Shown here one piece after another: positions 41,013 through 52,366 of a stretch of 64,000 nucleotides of DNA. The DNA is from Blastomussa wellsi (lineage: Eukaryota; Cnidaria; Anthozoa; Scleractinia; Plerogyridae). Made by a program: the position numbers and the translations under genes. The stretch covers positions 31,669,287-31,733,286 of the forward strand of contig OX393561.1 of the NCBI GenBank assembly GCA_947652115.1. The letters run 5' to 3'. The notes below the pieces were generated by a model. The model worked only from the letters and a program-made list of their open reading frames with translations. It did not search any database and was not told the origin of the DNA. Numbering within the stretch: the first letter of the stretch is position 1; each line of letters opens with the position of its first letter.

Positions 41013-42040
41013 AATAATAGAAAACCATTCTAGTTGAAACACAGTTGTCTCACCTTTTGGTAGCAAAGATGGTCTCTCCCCTTCAATTAATTGTCATACG
41101 AATCCACCAAAAACCTCTCCACTGCCTCTCTGACCTCTATCATATTGGGATCACTAACTCTCTATTTCCATTCAACGCTGTGATAAACAACACAACTTCG
41201 CGACTCGTCTCTTCAGTTTCTGAAATCCGCTGTGTTTCAGTACTACAGGAAAATTGTCAAGTCGCTAGCCTGGTGTCACAGCACGTCAAAGATAGTTTCT
41301 ATGCACCGGACACTGAAAACCCTTCTCTTTTTTATATTTGTCAGCCTTAAAGGAAACTTCATGGAATTTATCTGCTGCACGCCCATGTCGGATGGCTCTA
41401 CTACAAAAGACGTAATGTGTCAGTAATATGTCAAAAACGAGGGCAAGTGCTTCAGCACGGGTTCCAAACACCGAGAAACAGATGAATGCAAGAGGCCGAA
41501 GGCCGAGTGCTGTTATTGTTTCGAGGTGTTTGGAACCCGTGATGAAGCAGGAAGCCCGAGTTTTTGACATGTCGTCTCAAATTCATTAACTGTTCATGAA
41601 CTCAACAGCCAATTAGTGATGGTCAGGGGATGATTCTTGATACCCAATGAGATCAAAAACTTGTATTTTTAATGAGATTTTTAAATAATACAATTCGTGA
41701 ATCGGAAATAATGATAACAACAATTTGAGATAGACAGATAGAGTTGGATACCATGTACTATTCCATAAACGGTCTTCAGTCAGGGATATTTCCCTCAGGA
41801 CTTAAGTTTTTCTCCACTTCCATGGCAAATTTTCTACGCCAATAATTTAAACTCCACACATAACTATTTTTTAATACCTGAGTAGAGAGATCCGAAACCT
41901 TGTGTAAAACAGGACTCCTGTCTCTAAAATGGAAACCTTTAAAGTGTATATGACATGAAAAATATTTTCTTCTTATTTGAAAGGCCTTTCAAAATTCAGA
42001 AGAATGGCGTGTTTCTTTTTTAAATATCTGTTTTTCGTTT
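39781..42040 (+). repeat. 1.76-kb direct duplication, copy 2, with 491-bp insertion
   Basis: Aligns base for base with 671-2431, apart from the insertion at 40521-41011, an AATT micro-duplication near 41090 and scattered substitutions. It begins at the centre of a palindrome, since its first 85 bp are mirrored upstream. Confidence 0.85.
40521..41011. mobile_element. 491-bp insertion with TGCCCCCGC terminal repeats
   Basis: Absent from copy 1 at the equivalent point (1410/1411), so the empty site is known. TGCCCCCGC (40522-40530) is matched by GCGGGGGCA (40980-40988), with 23 further bases before the old sequence resumes. Just inside the left end, GGGTTTTGGCC and GGCCAAAACCC form an 11-bp hairpin. 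The rest is AT-rich and non-coding. The superfamily is undetermined. Confidence 0.75.
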
Positions 42041-42910
42041 TAGAGAATCTGGCATTTTTCTATTATGCAAATTAGATCAGTGATGATGTCAGCTGGTTTG
42101 AACTAAAAATGGTAGAATACTGAATGATGCAGTGTTCTTTAACAGCCCAAGCAATTCGCTAAAAATAGTTAAAGCCTACTTGCTCTTCACGTATGCTTCG
42201 TTGACGGGCGATAGCAAATTTTATTATTATTATTGTTATTATTATTATTATTATTATTATGCACGTGACACTGAAAAACCTTACTCTTCTTTTTACGTTT
42301 GTCATCGTTAGGATGCAAAGAACTGATAAAAATGCAGCTACTGGCCGACGTCGGCTGGGTACACCAAAACAGAAGTAGTTGTTGGACGTTTGGTATCAAG
42401 ATGACTTTTAACATAACTTTTACCACTACGATTGACAACAGATATAACTTTTGAAACTGTTCAGTTTTTGTGTGACACATGTACAGTTAACAATCAACAA
42501 AACGTAAGTAAATATAATGAATACTCCACAGGCCCGTAGGCAGGTTTTTTTCGGGAGGGTGCGAGCCAACGAGGACACGAACCCAACCAGCACCGAAGGC
42601 GAGAGCCTTTAGGGGATCCGGGAAATTTTGAAAATTAGGTTGCCCGAGACTGCATTTCGTGCGTTTTGAAGGTAGTATGATACAGGCAGCCAAAAGCGAA
42701 CTTAAAAACGTGGATATTACTCAAACTTTTGAACTTCAAAAAGGATTTGTTTTGGCACAGAGATTGCTTTACGTCGGCATTTTACAGATTTAGAGGATGT
42801 TACTATTTAAAAGAAACAAAGTTGAAGTATTGAAGCATTGAAGTTGAAAATCCGAACAGAACTTTACTATAGTATATACATTTTTGTAGTATTCAATTCA
42901 AATATAGTTT
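42041..42910. other. Intergenic with (ATT)n tract
   Basis: A short TTA microsatellite lies at 42218-42260. I recognise nothing else. Confidence 0.45.
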
Positions 42911-44770
42911 TTGAATCCGTATTTTTATTTCAATTTGTATTTTTGTAGTGTAGCTGAAAAACCCACTCAGGGAGCTTCAATAAAGTTTGTATGTATGTCT
43001 GACAGGATTTGCAATAACGTGGTCCCAACAACCGATAGACACCAACAGAAACCTGCAATTCCCCCCGCCCTCCCCCGGCTTGGGATTTGCACCTCACCAG
43101 CCCACGCGACAACTGGCAAACAAGCAGGCTGCTCTCTCAACAGGGAAGCCCCAAACAATGTTAAAGTCTGGGGCAAAGTGCCCAGCCAGAACATGAAAAT
43201 TCACACAAACATTCTGAAAAAAAGCAAAGCCAAGCTAGCACCAGCGGTCAAAAAGCACACCCTCCCCACCCCCCCCCCCCCCCCGCTTTTGACGGATAGT
43301 GGCCAGACACGCAACAGTGGATAGCCCAGTCCACCTCACGAAACAAGTGGTCACGGAAAGCTCCCTCAAGTTAAAGCAGCCAGCTGGGCTTGAACTAAGG
43401 CTGCGCCCGAGTCCAAGCGAAAACCTAGCGGCATGGTTCTTTCGAAGCCACTTGGATGGATGGATGGATGGACGGACGGACGGACGGATGGACTTTTTGT
43501 CGTCACAGCATTTGATTTACATTTAAGGTATCAGCACCACTAAAAGTCGTACATTTTGATTCAATTTTTCTGCTTGAAAGACTTTATTTCTTTTAAGGAT
43601 GAGTTGTCAGGGGTTAAAGGACACAGGAATGTCACACTTTTTCTAGTTGGAGCACCTGAGGAACGAGCTAAAATCAACAAATTTGTATTTTTTACAAATA
43701 GCAGCAGACAATATTTTGAGAAGTGTTTTGAAATATATTCAGAACATTTTACACAAACGCAGTTCCCAGCCCAATTTGTAATAAAATATTCCTGACCAAA
43801 ATGTTCAATTTTCAATTTGAAAGATTTAATTAACTTTGTTAATTTTTTTAATCATTGACATTTACGTATACCTTTTAGATAGGGGCCGAAACTGCACACA
43901 TCATCTCAATCTGATCAATCTGCATGCCAAGTTTCATTTGAAATTCTTGCATGCTTCCATAAAAAAATAAGAGATTTTGTGAAGCCCCAAGCAAAGCCTC
44001 GCAAAATCCACGTTATTGAACAGTTCTAAGCCATTCGTGTCCAATGCCTCCATTTTGGAAAGGTTCCCGCTGTAGAAGTGTCGCAGGCTTCAAAAACGTT
44101 GTTTGTTTATGTTTATGGCATTCACGAAACAAATAGTGCTCGAAAAGTCAAAATAAGGGTGAACAGACTACAGAGAAAGAGAGATACATGATTGAAGAGC
44201 CTAACAACCGACCAAGTTCCACACTCTGAAGTCCCATCCACTTCCGGTAAAAGCACAAATTTTAGCTTCATCGTTCTGGTCTCCATAGCCAACTCTGTGA
44301 AAAATTATTTGCATTTTTACAATTACACTCATATAAATCATAAATCATCCATGGTAAAAAATAAGGTAAAAATCACCTTAGTATTCGCTGGTGTAGGCAC
44401 AAACGAACGATGGTTTCTGTTGCTGCATAGCATTTACAGGGGGGGGGGGGGGGGGAGAGTGTCGGCAACCCTAAGAAGGGCTGTTTTAGGAGAAAAAGAA
44501 ATTTCTTCCGGAAAATGAAATCAGAAAATGTTTCCGGGATTCGGGAGACTGAGGTATTAAATTGTCAAGGAAACATGAACAGTTAAAGCTTGAATCTTGG
44601 GATGTTTAAGATTTTTCTGAGAATGTCTCCAACAAATTCTGGAGGACTTTCATTTACACACGGTACTGCTCAAAAAGCGTTTGTTGCAGTTGCCACCCCC
44701 CGTTAGCAGGTGTGAAAGCAGGACTCTAAGGTACATGTGCAGCTCCTATACATAACAGTGTGCACGAATG
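42911..44770. other. Intergenic, low-complexity runs
   Basis: Contains a C run at about 43268-43284, a (GGAT/GGAC)n tract at 43451-43492 and a G run at about 44440-44455. The 137-codon plus-strand ORF at 42911 has no family resemblance and ends in the C run, so I do not call it. Confidence 0.45.
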
Positions 44771-44779
44771 TGCGTCCAC

Positions 44780-45205
44780 AAGTACACGGATTGCGGATTT
44801 CAGCGGAAAATTAAGCGGATTCGCGGATTTCGATATTGCAGTGGATCACCGATTAGCTGATAATTTTAGCTCGGATTCCGGACTCTTCATGCCATGAAGT
44901 TCGTATCGTGGCCTTGGCGTGTCTTCAGCCCTGGTCTCAATGTTCTCGTTTTGTCCATTTTCTGTTTGCACGAGACCCAAACCACCGCTTCACACTAGAA
45001 TTGCCACAAAAAAGGCAATGAAACGAAACCTCTTGAATCCTTTTTTTTACCGAAAACAACATCTACCGCCAGTGAAACTATTACAAAGAAAGTTTTCAAG
45101 GAATGCAGATGCGTATTTGAACGAAAGTAGTGGCGGTTTGACGGATTTGGCCAAAAAAATAGCACGGATTGGCGGATTCACGTACCCCTATTCACCCCCC
45201 TCTAG
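44780..45205 (-). repeat. ATCCG-doublet repeat family, copy 3
   Basis: Reverse-complement copy of 13930-14400. It shares GAAAATGGACAAAACGA, GCCAAGGCCACGAT and AGCTAAAATTATCA, bounded by CGGATTnGCGGATT doublets and CTATTCACCCCCCT. Confidence 0.78.
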
Positions 45206-45236
45206 AAGTAAAATGAGTGGACAAGGTAATGTACAG

Positions 45237-45240
45237 AAAG

Positions 45241-45285
<45 letters not shown>

Positions 45286-45490
45286 GTGTAACAATATAAT
45301 TTGGTTTTATCAACTGGGTTGATGTCAATTGGCCACCGTAAAAAGATTCAAGAGCTGACGTTTCGAGCGTTAGCCCTTCGTCGGAGCGAATATATAGCGC
45401 TCGAAACGTCAGCTCTTGACTCTCTTTACGGTGGCCAATTCACATTATCAACCAAGTTGATAAAACCAAATTATAATGTGGAGAAAGATG
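45237..45490. mobile_element. Palindromic hammerhead-like repeat element
   Basis: Starts GGGGGTAAGTTTCTAAAGAA, then GCGTCGGTGGGAAGTGT and ATAATTTGGTTTTATCAACT. Two head-to-head arms follow (CCACCGTAAAAAGATTC and its reverse GACTCTCTTTACGGTGG) around a complete (minus, 45354-45387) and a truncated (plus, 45398-45413) hammerhead-like motif. It is the same family as 52381-52642. Confidence 0.7.
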
Positions 45491-46169
45491 AGTACTAGCA
45501 AGAGAAAATAAGGGGACAGAGAGGGACCCACCTGGTCAACACTTTGGGGCATGTCAATTCCGCATCATCTATTTTTAGAATTATATTCTAATTCGCTACC
45601 CTGCTCAAACGAATATAAAACATTTATCATGTAACAAGCAACCTCAATTGGGGTGTGTCAACACGAGCAGTGTGCGACCCTCTTTATTATGCCGTCATCA
45701 ACAGAATGGATGGAAATAATACAACAAACAGAATGAAAACTCGGAAATGCACAAAATAACAGCAAGAAACCCGACAAAATGATCTAAACTATGCTCGTAT
45801 AACAATCATTCAGTAGACATACAAAACGTGCTAAACCTTTCGTGTAGCAGCATGCAAAAAACTACGTCTAAAAGAAACCCCTGATCACTGGGTATTTAAT
45901 TTTGAGGGCGTAGGGACGGTCGTAAGACGCGAATGAATATAAATGAGAACAACTCAAATATTTATAGCCTACCGCTAATGAAGCAAGATAACAGCATACC
46001 ATGTAACACCCCAAAGAAAAGGCTACGCGACCCATGATAAATACATTTATATTCTAATTCGCTACCCTGTTCAAACGAATACAAAACATTTATCATGTAA
46101 CAAGCAACCTCAATTGGGGTGTGTCAACACGAGCCGTGTGCGAACTGAAAGAACGGGAAATACGGCAAA

Positions 46170-47243
46170 TTAAATACCCAGTGATAACGAAACCGACAAC
46201 AATGAATGAACACTATCCTTAATGTAACCGTCTTTTGCCTTGTCTGATTTCCAACGGCCGTGTCTTTTAAACAATCTGCCAGGCACTCGAGCATTAGCAG
46301 CAGCGGAGGCACCTCCGGCCCTAAGGCTATGGAGACCGTAGTCTTGCTTAGGAAGACCGATGGAATCGAAAGCGCTAAGCACTATCTCCCGCGCTCTAGA
46401 ATAAGACAAAGGAACAGACCCGCGCAATTTATAGGTTCCGGTACTGCGAAGAAAAACAACCGGGCGAAAAATGAACTCTTCGCTGTCTGCTGAAAAAGAA
46501 GCGGCCACAAAATATCGTTGAACTAATAAATAAGGACATGTATGCTTGAAAGTTTTAGCGATAAGAACCCAAGCCCCATCCCTGTAAACGTCAGTCTTAC
46601 TTCGATGAACAAAGATTCTCATAAAAGAATCTTCAAACTGAAAGTCACACCTGCGTAACTGAACCAACTCGTTAAAGCGAAAAAACCCCGCATAACCCAA
46701 AAGGCACAAAGTAAGCACTCGTAAATCAGACAAACTAGCTGAAGACGATCCATACTTAGAAAATAACAGCTGGATAACCTCGGGGGTCACCGGCTCTTTC
46801 TTTTTAACAGGGATACTGAGAAGCCTCTTAGCAGATTCTATTAAAGGTAAAACTAACGAGGAATTACAGGGGTCGGGTAGACCTGCCAAATCATGCGCCC
46901 ACTTGAGCCCATAATGGACTTCGTCAATAGTACTGCAAGAAGCAGATTCTTGAATCAAGCTAAGAAAGAACAATGAAACGTGCACACTAGAAGCGGGAAA
47001 TATAACAATTTCTTTAAATTGAGAAGCCCATTTTCTCCACGTATTGAATCCCTTTTCATACTTCCTCGCGGTACTATCAGCTTTGGATTTAAGAAGAACT
47101 GCGGGGAGATCTTGAACCAGTGCCCGGAGTCGGCTGTCTTCAACCTGTTGAAAATTAGGCTGCAAGGCATCTTTGAGAACTTCTACGAGGATAAGAACAA
47201 GAATATATGGCAAAAATTCCTCAATACGCACACTGGGAGTCAA
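46170..47243 (-). CDS. Tyrosine recombinase of the Ngaro-like element
   Basis: 357 codons. The N-terminal core-binding region is STARKYEKGFNTWRKWASQF. In the catalytic domain the first Arg is in GYAGFFRFNELVQLRRCDF, the second box is LHSLRAGGASAA (HxxR), the third is KRHGRWKSD, and the Tyr nucleophile is in KDGYIKDS. All expected catalytic positions are present, so this integrase-equivalent looks intact. It integrates circular cDNA by site-specific recombination, which explains the lack of a target duplication. It lies downstream of the RT ORF in a different register. Confidence 0.9.
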   Translation of the reverse strand: MTPSVRIEEFLPYILVLILVEVLKDALQPNFQQVEDSRLRALVQDLPAVLLKSKADSTARKYEKGFNTWRKWASQFKEIVIFPASSVHVSLFFLSLIQESASCSTIDEVHYGLKWAHDLAGLPDPCNSSLVLPLIESAKRLLSIPVKKKEPVTPEVIQLLFSKYGSSSASLSDLRVLTLCLLGYAGFFRFNELVQLRRCDFQFEDSFMRIFVHRSKTDVYRDGAWVLIAKTFKHTCPYLLVQRYFVAASFSADSEEFIFRPVVFLRSTGTYKLRGSVPLSYSRAREIVLSAFDSIGLPKQDYGLHSLRAGGASAAANARVPGRLFKRHGRWKSDKAKDGYIKDSVHSLLSVSLSLGI

Positions 47244-47361
47244 TGCAGTAATAAAAAATGGACACTTGGTAATGCCTCTGACCAGATGGAAAACTATTTA
47301 AGGCCGAATAGGCCAACTCAAAAACACACGGGCCAGCCTAAAGCCACTCGGCTTGGGAAAA

Positions 47362-49296
47362 CTAAGGCCCCTTAGCACCAATTCTGACTGCCAACACCGC
47401 GCTGTTAAACCTGTCTGAACCAATGAGTGAATCTTTGTAACACCCAAGGGCGAAAATCCCTGAGGGGTCAGGAAAATGAATGTACTCAAGGACGTACGGT
47501 TGAAATTGAATTGCATTTGCAAACAAGAAAGGCCAAAACACATTAGACGGCCAATAAGGGACGACTAAAGTACCCACCGCACCGCATACAAGGAGATGCT
47601 GAATCACCCTAGTAATGCAGTGGACGGGAGGGACTAGCCAATTATTCTCTCCATTCCAGGAGATTGAAAATGCGTCAACAGCTTCAGTGCCGGGTACGCG
47701 AAACCTAGAATTGAATCTGGGAAGATGGGCGTTGGCCGCATTCGCGAACCTGTCGACTGTATGTGGTCCCCAAAGGCGGTCCAGGTGTGTAAAGAACTCG
47801 GGAGTTGTATACCAGTCATCGAAGTCTACAATGTGGCTAATCGCATCATCACAAGCATTAAGTTCCCTGGGAACCCACTGGGGAATAAGTGTGATATTGT
47901 AAGTTCGACAAAAATAGAAAATATCAAGCGCAATAGAGTGCAATTTTGCACTAGGACTCCCTATCTCCACAACACGAACGTCCCCTTGGCTGTCCGATTG
48001 CCACTTTACACACTTACCCCGAACCGAGGCTTTGAACGCACTTAAGGCAAATTGTATAGCCTTAAGTTCTCTCCAGGTAGAGCTCTTAACTGCTTCGGAA
48101 GCAGTCCACATACGATGGGACACCTCATTAGTGCCCACGAAAAAAGCCCCGCAGGCGACGTTGCTAGCGTCCGAATAGCTAAACAAAAGGGGAGCATAAC
48201 AAGGCAAAATAGCTCTCGTATTAAGACTAACGATATTGTTTTTCCAGAAAAATATTTCAGAGAGGCAATCATTATGAAGCCCGATATTAAAACGGGAATC
48301 CCAACTACGGCGGGATTCTATGACCTTGTAAAGAAACCGGGTTTTGAGGCGAGTCAGAATGCCCAAAACTGGCGACATGGACATAACATGACCTGCGATA
48401 AAGGCACAATCCCGAGCCGTAACATAAGGTGCGGATAAAAGAAATTTCTCAATCAGAGCGACAAATTTGCAAATACGTATATCGGTAATAGAAATGGTAC
48501 CGATAACTAAGTCCCAGTTTAAACCCAACCAAACAAGCGTCTGAGTGGGGTTCCATAGTGATTTGGCGGAATTGGCAACAAACCCCGCACTGCTTAAGGA
48601 TGATTGCACAAACAATGAATTTTCCTTGGCCGTAGGCAGTGAGTCCCCTTTTCCGCACCCATCGTCAAGGAACACAACAATTTTAATCCCGTTAGACCTC
48701 CAAAACTTAACGAGTGGTCTGAGACACTTGGTAAAGACGTATGGGGCTGAGCTTAGACCGAACGGAAGTGATGCAAAACAAAAATACCGAACAGTACCAG
48801 AAAAAACCCAGGAGAAACCTAGAAAAGTTTGGTGATCCGGAAAAATATCGATATGGTGATATCCAGACTTAAGATCGAAACTGAAAAGGTAGTCGCCCTT
48901 ATTAACATATGATAATAAAACTCTCCAATCTTCACACCCAAACTTCTGTTTCCAAACGAAATGATTGACATGACGCAAGTCCAGAATAAGCCTCTTCTTG
49001 CCTGAAGACTGTATCGAGACAGAGAGCGGATTAACAACGTGTGGAATAAAGGGTAACTCAACGACGGCGTGAGTGTGGACTAATTCAGCGATAGCCGACT
49101 CCACGAAAGACGCATTATTAAGAGCTGACTGATTGTTAGAAAAACGCGCCTGACAAGGTGTACTAATGAATGGAATCCGATAACCGAATTTAATAGTATC
49201 GATAACAAAACTATTGGCACCAATAGTGTGCCAATAACTTAAACAGGACCTAAGTCTACCCTTAAACTGGCAATGCGGAATTCTGTTCAAATTCAA
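47362..49296 (-). CDS. Reverse transcriptase-RNase H polyprotein of the Ngaro-like element
   Basis: 644 codons without interruption. RT: KKRLILDLRHVNHFVWKQKF, motif A LFSFDLKSGYHHIDI, motif B LPFGLSSAPYVFTK, motif C with catalytic Asp pair IVVFLDDGCG, then LVWLGLNWD. RNase H: PLLFSYSDASNVACGAFFVG, TWRELKAIQFAL, WQSDSQGDVRVV and PQWVPRELNACDDAIS. The C-terminal domain (DRFANAANAHLPRFNSRF to VVPYWPSNVFWPFL) is typical of DIRS-group polyproteins. The start Met is plausible because RT-conserved sequence begins directly after it. The protein makes the element's DNA copy from RNA. Confidence 0.9.
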   Translation of the reverse strand: MNLNRIPHCQFKGRLRSCLSYWHTIGANSFVIDTIKFGYRIPFISTPCQARFSNNQSALNNASFVESAIAELVHTHAVVELPFIPHVVNPLSVSIQSSGKKRLILDLRHVNHFVWKQKFGCEDWRVLLSYVNKGDYLFSFDLKSGYHHIDIFPDHQTFLGFSWVFSGTVRYFCFASLPFGLSSAPYVFTKCLRPLVKFWRSNGIKIVVFLDDGCGKGDSLPTAKENSLFVQSSLSSAGFVANSAKSLWNPTQTLVWLGLNWDLVIGTISITDIRICKFVALIEKFLLSAPYVTARDCAFIAGHVMSMSPVLGILTRLKTRFLYKVIESRRSWDSRFNIGLHNDCLSEIFFWKNNIVSLNTRAILPCYAPLLFSYSDASNVACGAFFVGTNEVSHRMWTASEAVKSSTWRELKAIQFALSAFKASVRGKCVKWQSDSQGDVRVVEIGSPSAKLHSIALDIFYFCRTYNITLIPQWVPRELNACDDAISHIVDFDDWYTTPEFFTHLDRLWGPHTVDRFANAANAHLPRFNSRFRVPGTEAVDAFSISWNGENNWLVPPVHCITRVIQHLLVCGAVGTLVVPYWPSNVFWPFLFANAIQFQPYVLEYIHFPDPSGIFALGCYKDSLIGSDRFNSAVLAVRIGAKGP

Positions 49297-49437
49297 ATAG
49301 ATTGCGATCGTAATCGAAATCGACTAAAGAAATAGAGTCCCTTTCCCTGAAATACTCCAAATACGAAGGATACATGTCTAATAAATTGACTAAAGCTAAT
49401 ATCTAACCTTGGAGGACAAGTTTTTAATCCTGTGGTC

Positions 49438-50266
49438 CTATTTACCTCCAATGCCCGAAAGACCAGAAGAACTAGGAAAGGACTGCCCCGAGCTTGAAGA
49501 TCTGGCTTGAGGATTAACTTGACACTGAGATCTCCAATGACCTTGCTGGCCGCAGGCGAAACAAATATCACTTGGTCTTGGTTTTCTGAAAACGCCAAAA
49601 GTACGAGAAATAGGTCTGGAGGATGATGAATGTTGGTCAGCAAACGCGGTTGCAGTAGAAGATTGGGGCTGTGAATAACCTTGCTTTGATGGCTTCGCTT
49701 TCTGTTGGCGTAGGTTGCGTTTACGGAGGGCCCTCTGCTCGGCACGGCGGATACGCTTTTCGTCCTCTGACCCGCTAGCCAGCTCGTCTGATAAATACTC
49801 GTTCACCAAATCCCAACCGGCGGCGGACTTGTCTGCCAGTCTGATAAGTTTGTTGCGCTTCTTGATGTCAGAGTCTAGCTCTTCCAGTTGAGTTTTAACA
49901 AGGTCTAATTTTCTCTTCCCGAGAGCGACTGACGCCGACTTCACCTTTTCTGCAAGGTCGGAGAAACTGTTTCTTATTACCTTCGAATCTAAACGTGATC
50001 TTGGATTCTTCTTTAAGCTTTTTGGCCACAGAATCGGTATTACTGCACGACTCGTCTTGAATATCGCGCTTCAAGGCGCCCAACTTCTTATCGAAATAAT
50101 CCTTAAATAGAGAGAACGCGGACGCTATATCACTGGATTCTGAAGACTGGAATGGTACTGAAGCTTCGAGAGATTGAGACAAAGGTTGTTTAGGAAGCGA
50201 AGGCGGCAAAACGTCGCGGCTAGGAAAATCTGTGCTCGCTGGAGTAACGTCTTCAACGTCGGACAT
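49438..50266 (-). pseudogene. Gag-like protein of the Ngaro-like element, one frameshift
   Basis: Starts MSDVEDVTPASTDFPSRDVL at 50266, directly after repeat A1. The first frame runs through DIASAFSLFKDYFDKKLGAL to ITFRFEGNKKQF. Near 49970 the meaningful reading moves to the frame that gives SFSDLAEKVKSASVALGKRK. That frame then continues to a CCHC zinc knuckle (CFACGQQGHWRSQC; C-x2-C-x4-H-x4-C) and a Ser/Gln-rich end at 49438. The shift is a one-nucleotide change or a programmed frameshift; I cannot tell which. Confidence 0.8.
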
Positions 50267-50534
50267 AATTTTGAGGGCGTAGGGACGGTCGTAAGACGCG
50301 AATGAATATAAATGAGAACAACTCAAATATTTATAGCCTACCGCTAATGAAGCAAGAGAACAGCATACCATGTAACACCCCAAAGAAAAGGCTACGCGAC
50401 CCATGATAAATACATTGGCTTTGGGGAAGTCTTTTACCCAAGAAATCTGTATAAAGTTCAATTTCAGTCTGTGGCTGGAAGGAAAACACAATATCACCTA
50501 TTATGGCAAAGTGGCAAAGTGGAATAAAAATATA

Positions 50535-51020
50535 AATATAAAATTGAGGATTCAATGAAAGTGGAAGTTTACTGACTAACATCTCCCTGAGAAGACTTAT
50601 TCATTAATGCATCAGCTGGCTTTTTTCCCAAAAAGGGGCTAAACATATTCTCATAACGGTGCTTCTTGAAACTACTTCCAAGGGAAATGCTATTTTGTGA
50701 ACGTCACGAGAAACAGACTTCTGTTCTAGAGCTAGACGGAAATTTTTATTTTTGCTTAACATGATAATCATACTGATTAAATGAACTGAACACAACTTTA
50801 TTTGCAATCCAAGAAAGCAGCATAAAATTATGAATTTAAGTAAAAGCTTTCTTCAACGTGTGAATCAACAAAAACAATAAAACAAGGATTCATTGATAAC
50901 AACAAAAAGTGGCAGTTTACTGACTAACATCTCCCTGATAAGACTTATTCATTAATGCATCAGCTAGCTTTTTTACCCAAAAAGGGGCTAAACATATTCT
51001 CATAACGGTGCTTCTTTCCC
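50535..51020 (+). repeat. Direct repeat, about 342-bp period
   Basis: TGACTAACATCTCCCTGAGA to CATAACGGTGCTTCTT (about 50570-50668) recurs at 50919-51017 with few changes. Confidence 0.75.
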
Positions 51021-51896
51021 CAGTGGGGAGGGATTTTATAGTAAGGAATGTTTTGGTATAATGCACCTATCAATGTTAAGCCGGCTATCTGTCTGTAAGA
51101 GACTGGTGCCCAGATTGTTCCCAGTTCTTTTTGTCGATGTAAACATCAATCTCGTTCCCAGAGGCCGCGATCCTTTTGGTCAACACCAAGACTCGACACC
51201 TCGTGCAACACGTGCACGTTGCCTGTTCTGCTGGATAAGGGTAACGTGGGCTCTGTGTACGAGGTTGTGTATTGTCGATGTATCAAAGTTTTCTGAATTT
51301 ACTTCTTCTAGTGCTTTCCTCGTTTGTTCATTTGATTTAGAGTAACGAAACATTTTAGATCTTAGGAGGTATAGTTAAACCGTACCTGTCCCCGATTTCT
51401 TGCAGTAATCTCAGTTCGAGTTAGTAGAGTTGAATGTTTTGCATGGGCGTGTGTCACGTTTTTTACAACTTGCACAAATTTTATCACAATTGTGCTGTCC
51501 CTGGTGGGGATTTTTTATGCTTTTGGCACAAAATATTGGCCCTTGGGCGTGGCCTCCCCCCACGCCGGCTTTGGTAGGTGTATAACTGCAGAATACAGGT
51601 CCACTTATTTAAAAGCAATCTACTGTGTTTATATTCCTCGTTCTACAAAAGAATCCAAAAGGTCCCGACACACAAATTCACCAAAATGGTGCTAATAAAG
51701 CTTTAGAGAGAAACAAACCGCTCACTCGCCGATCAGATAGCACGCTCAATAAACGGCTGTTGACAGCTTGCATCATCGAAAGCACATGGTGTTGACCTTG
51801 CATGGTACACAATTGTTGTCCTCACTATTTCACATTCGATAATATCGGCTGTTTTATTCGGATCCCGAATAAATTACCTTTCAAAGCATTCTTTGA
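51021..51896. other. Intergenic with MITE-end fragment
   Basis: CTCGTTCCCAGAGGCCGCGA and CCTTTTGGTCAACACCAAG at 51152-51192 match one TIR of the 4406-4659 element. I see no gene. Confidence 0.5.
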
Positions 51897-52366
51897 AATA
51901 CGTGGGCAACCCTAAAACCAGGAGGCCGGAAACCGGAATCCGGAATTGAGAATGATGTCCGAAAACTTCACTTTAGCAATGTCAAATAAATAAAGAGGAA
52001 AAATTTCGATTTCTGTTCAACTTCAACCACAAACTGTAACTGTAAAAAACATACTAGGTTTCAACAACAACCCCTACGCTATATATCCGGCCCGGTTTGT
52101 TCAAAAGGTGGATAACGCTATCAATTTGATAAACCGTGGTGATTTCTCGGGTGGATAGAGTTAGCAATCCTTCTGATCACCCTGGCCCCTTGTCCATGTT
52201 GGCCTACAACAATACGTGGTGATTTGTAATAGTTGCTGACTTGTTCTCTATCTACTAGGCACGAAGGCCAAATTATACCTCTGGCAAATTACATGCAGAT
52301 CACTTAACAACGTAGCAGTTACAAGCAAGCGGACTTTAGTCGTTTTGCGGGTTCTTAGAATCAAAT

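Larger units (their letters stand above)
45582..50416 (-). mobile_element. Ngaro-like tyrosine-recombinase retrotransposon with split direct repeats
   Basis: On the minus strand the layout is A1 (50416-50267), gag-like ORFs, RT-RNase H ORF, tyrosine recombinase ORF, B1 (46143-46048), A2 (46047-45898), a spacer, then B2 (45678-45582). A1 and A2 (about 150 bp, with GGTCGTAAGACGCGAATGAA) and B1 and B2 (about 96 bp, with CAACCTCAATTGGGGTGTGT) are nearly identical pairs. This A1-B1-A2-B2 arrangement is the hallmark of Ngaro/PAT-type elements. At 4.8 kb it appears full length and recent; the only lesion I see is a gag frameshift. Confidence 0.9.

Noticed and set aside
42911..43324. 137-codon plus-strand ORF with a proline-rich end
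   Set aside because: No recognisable domain; the end is produced by a C homopolymer.
48052..48438. 128-codon plus-strand ORF
   Set aside because: Antisense to the Ngaro-like RT-RNase H ORF.
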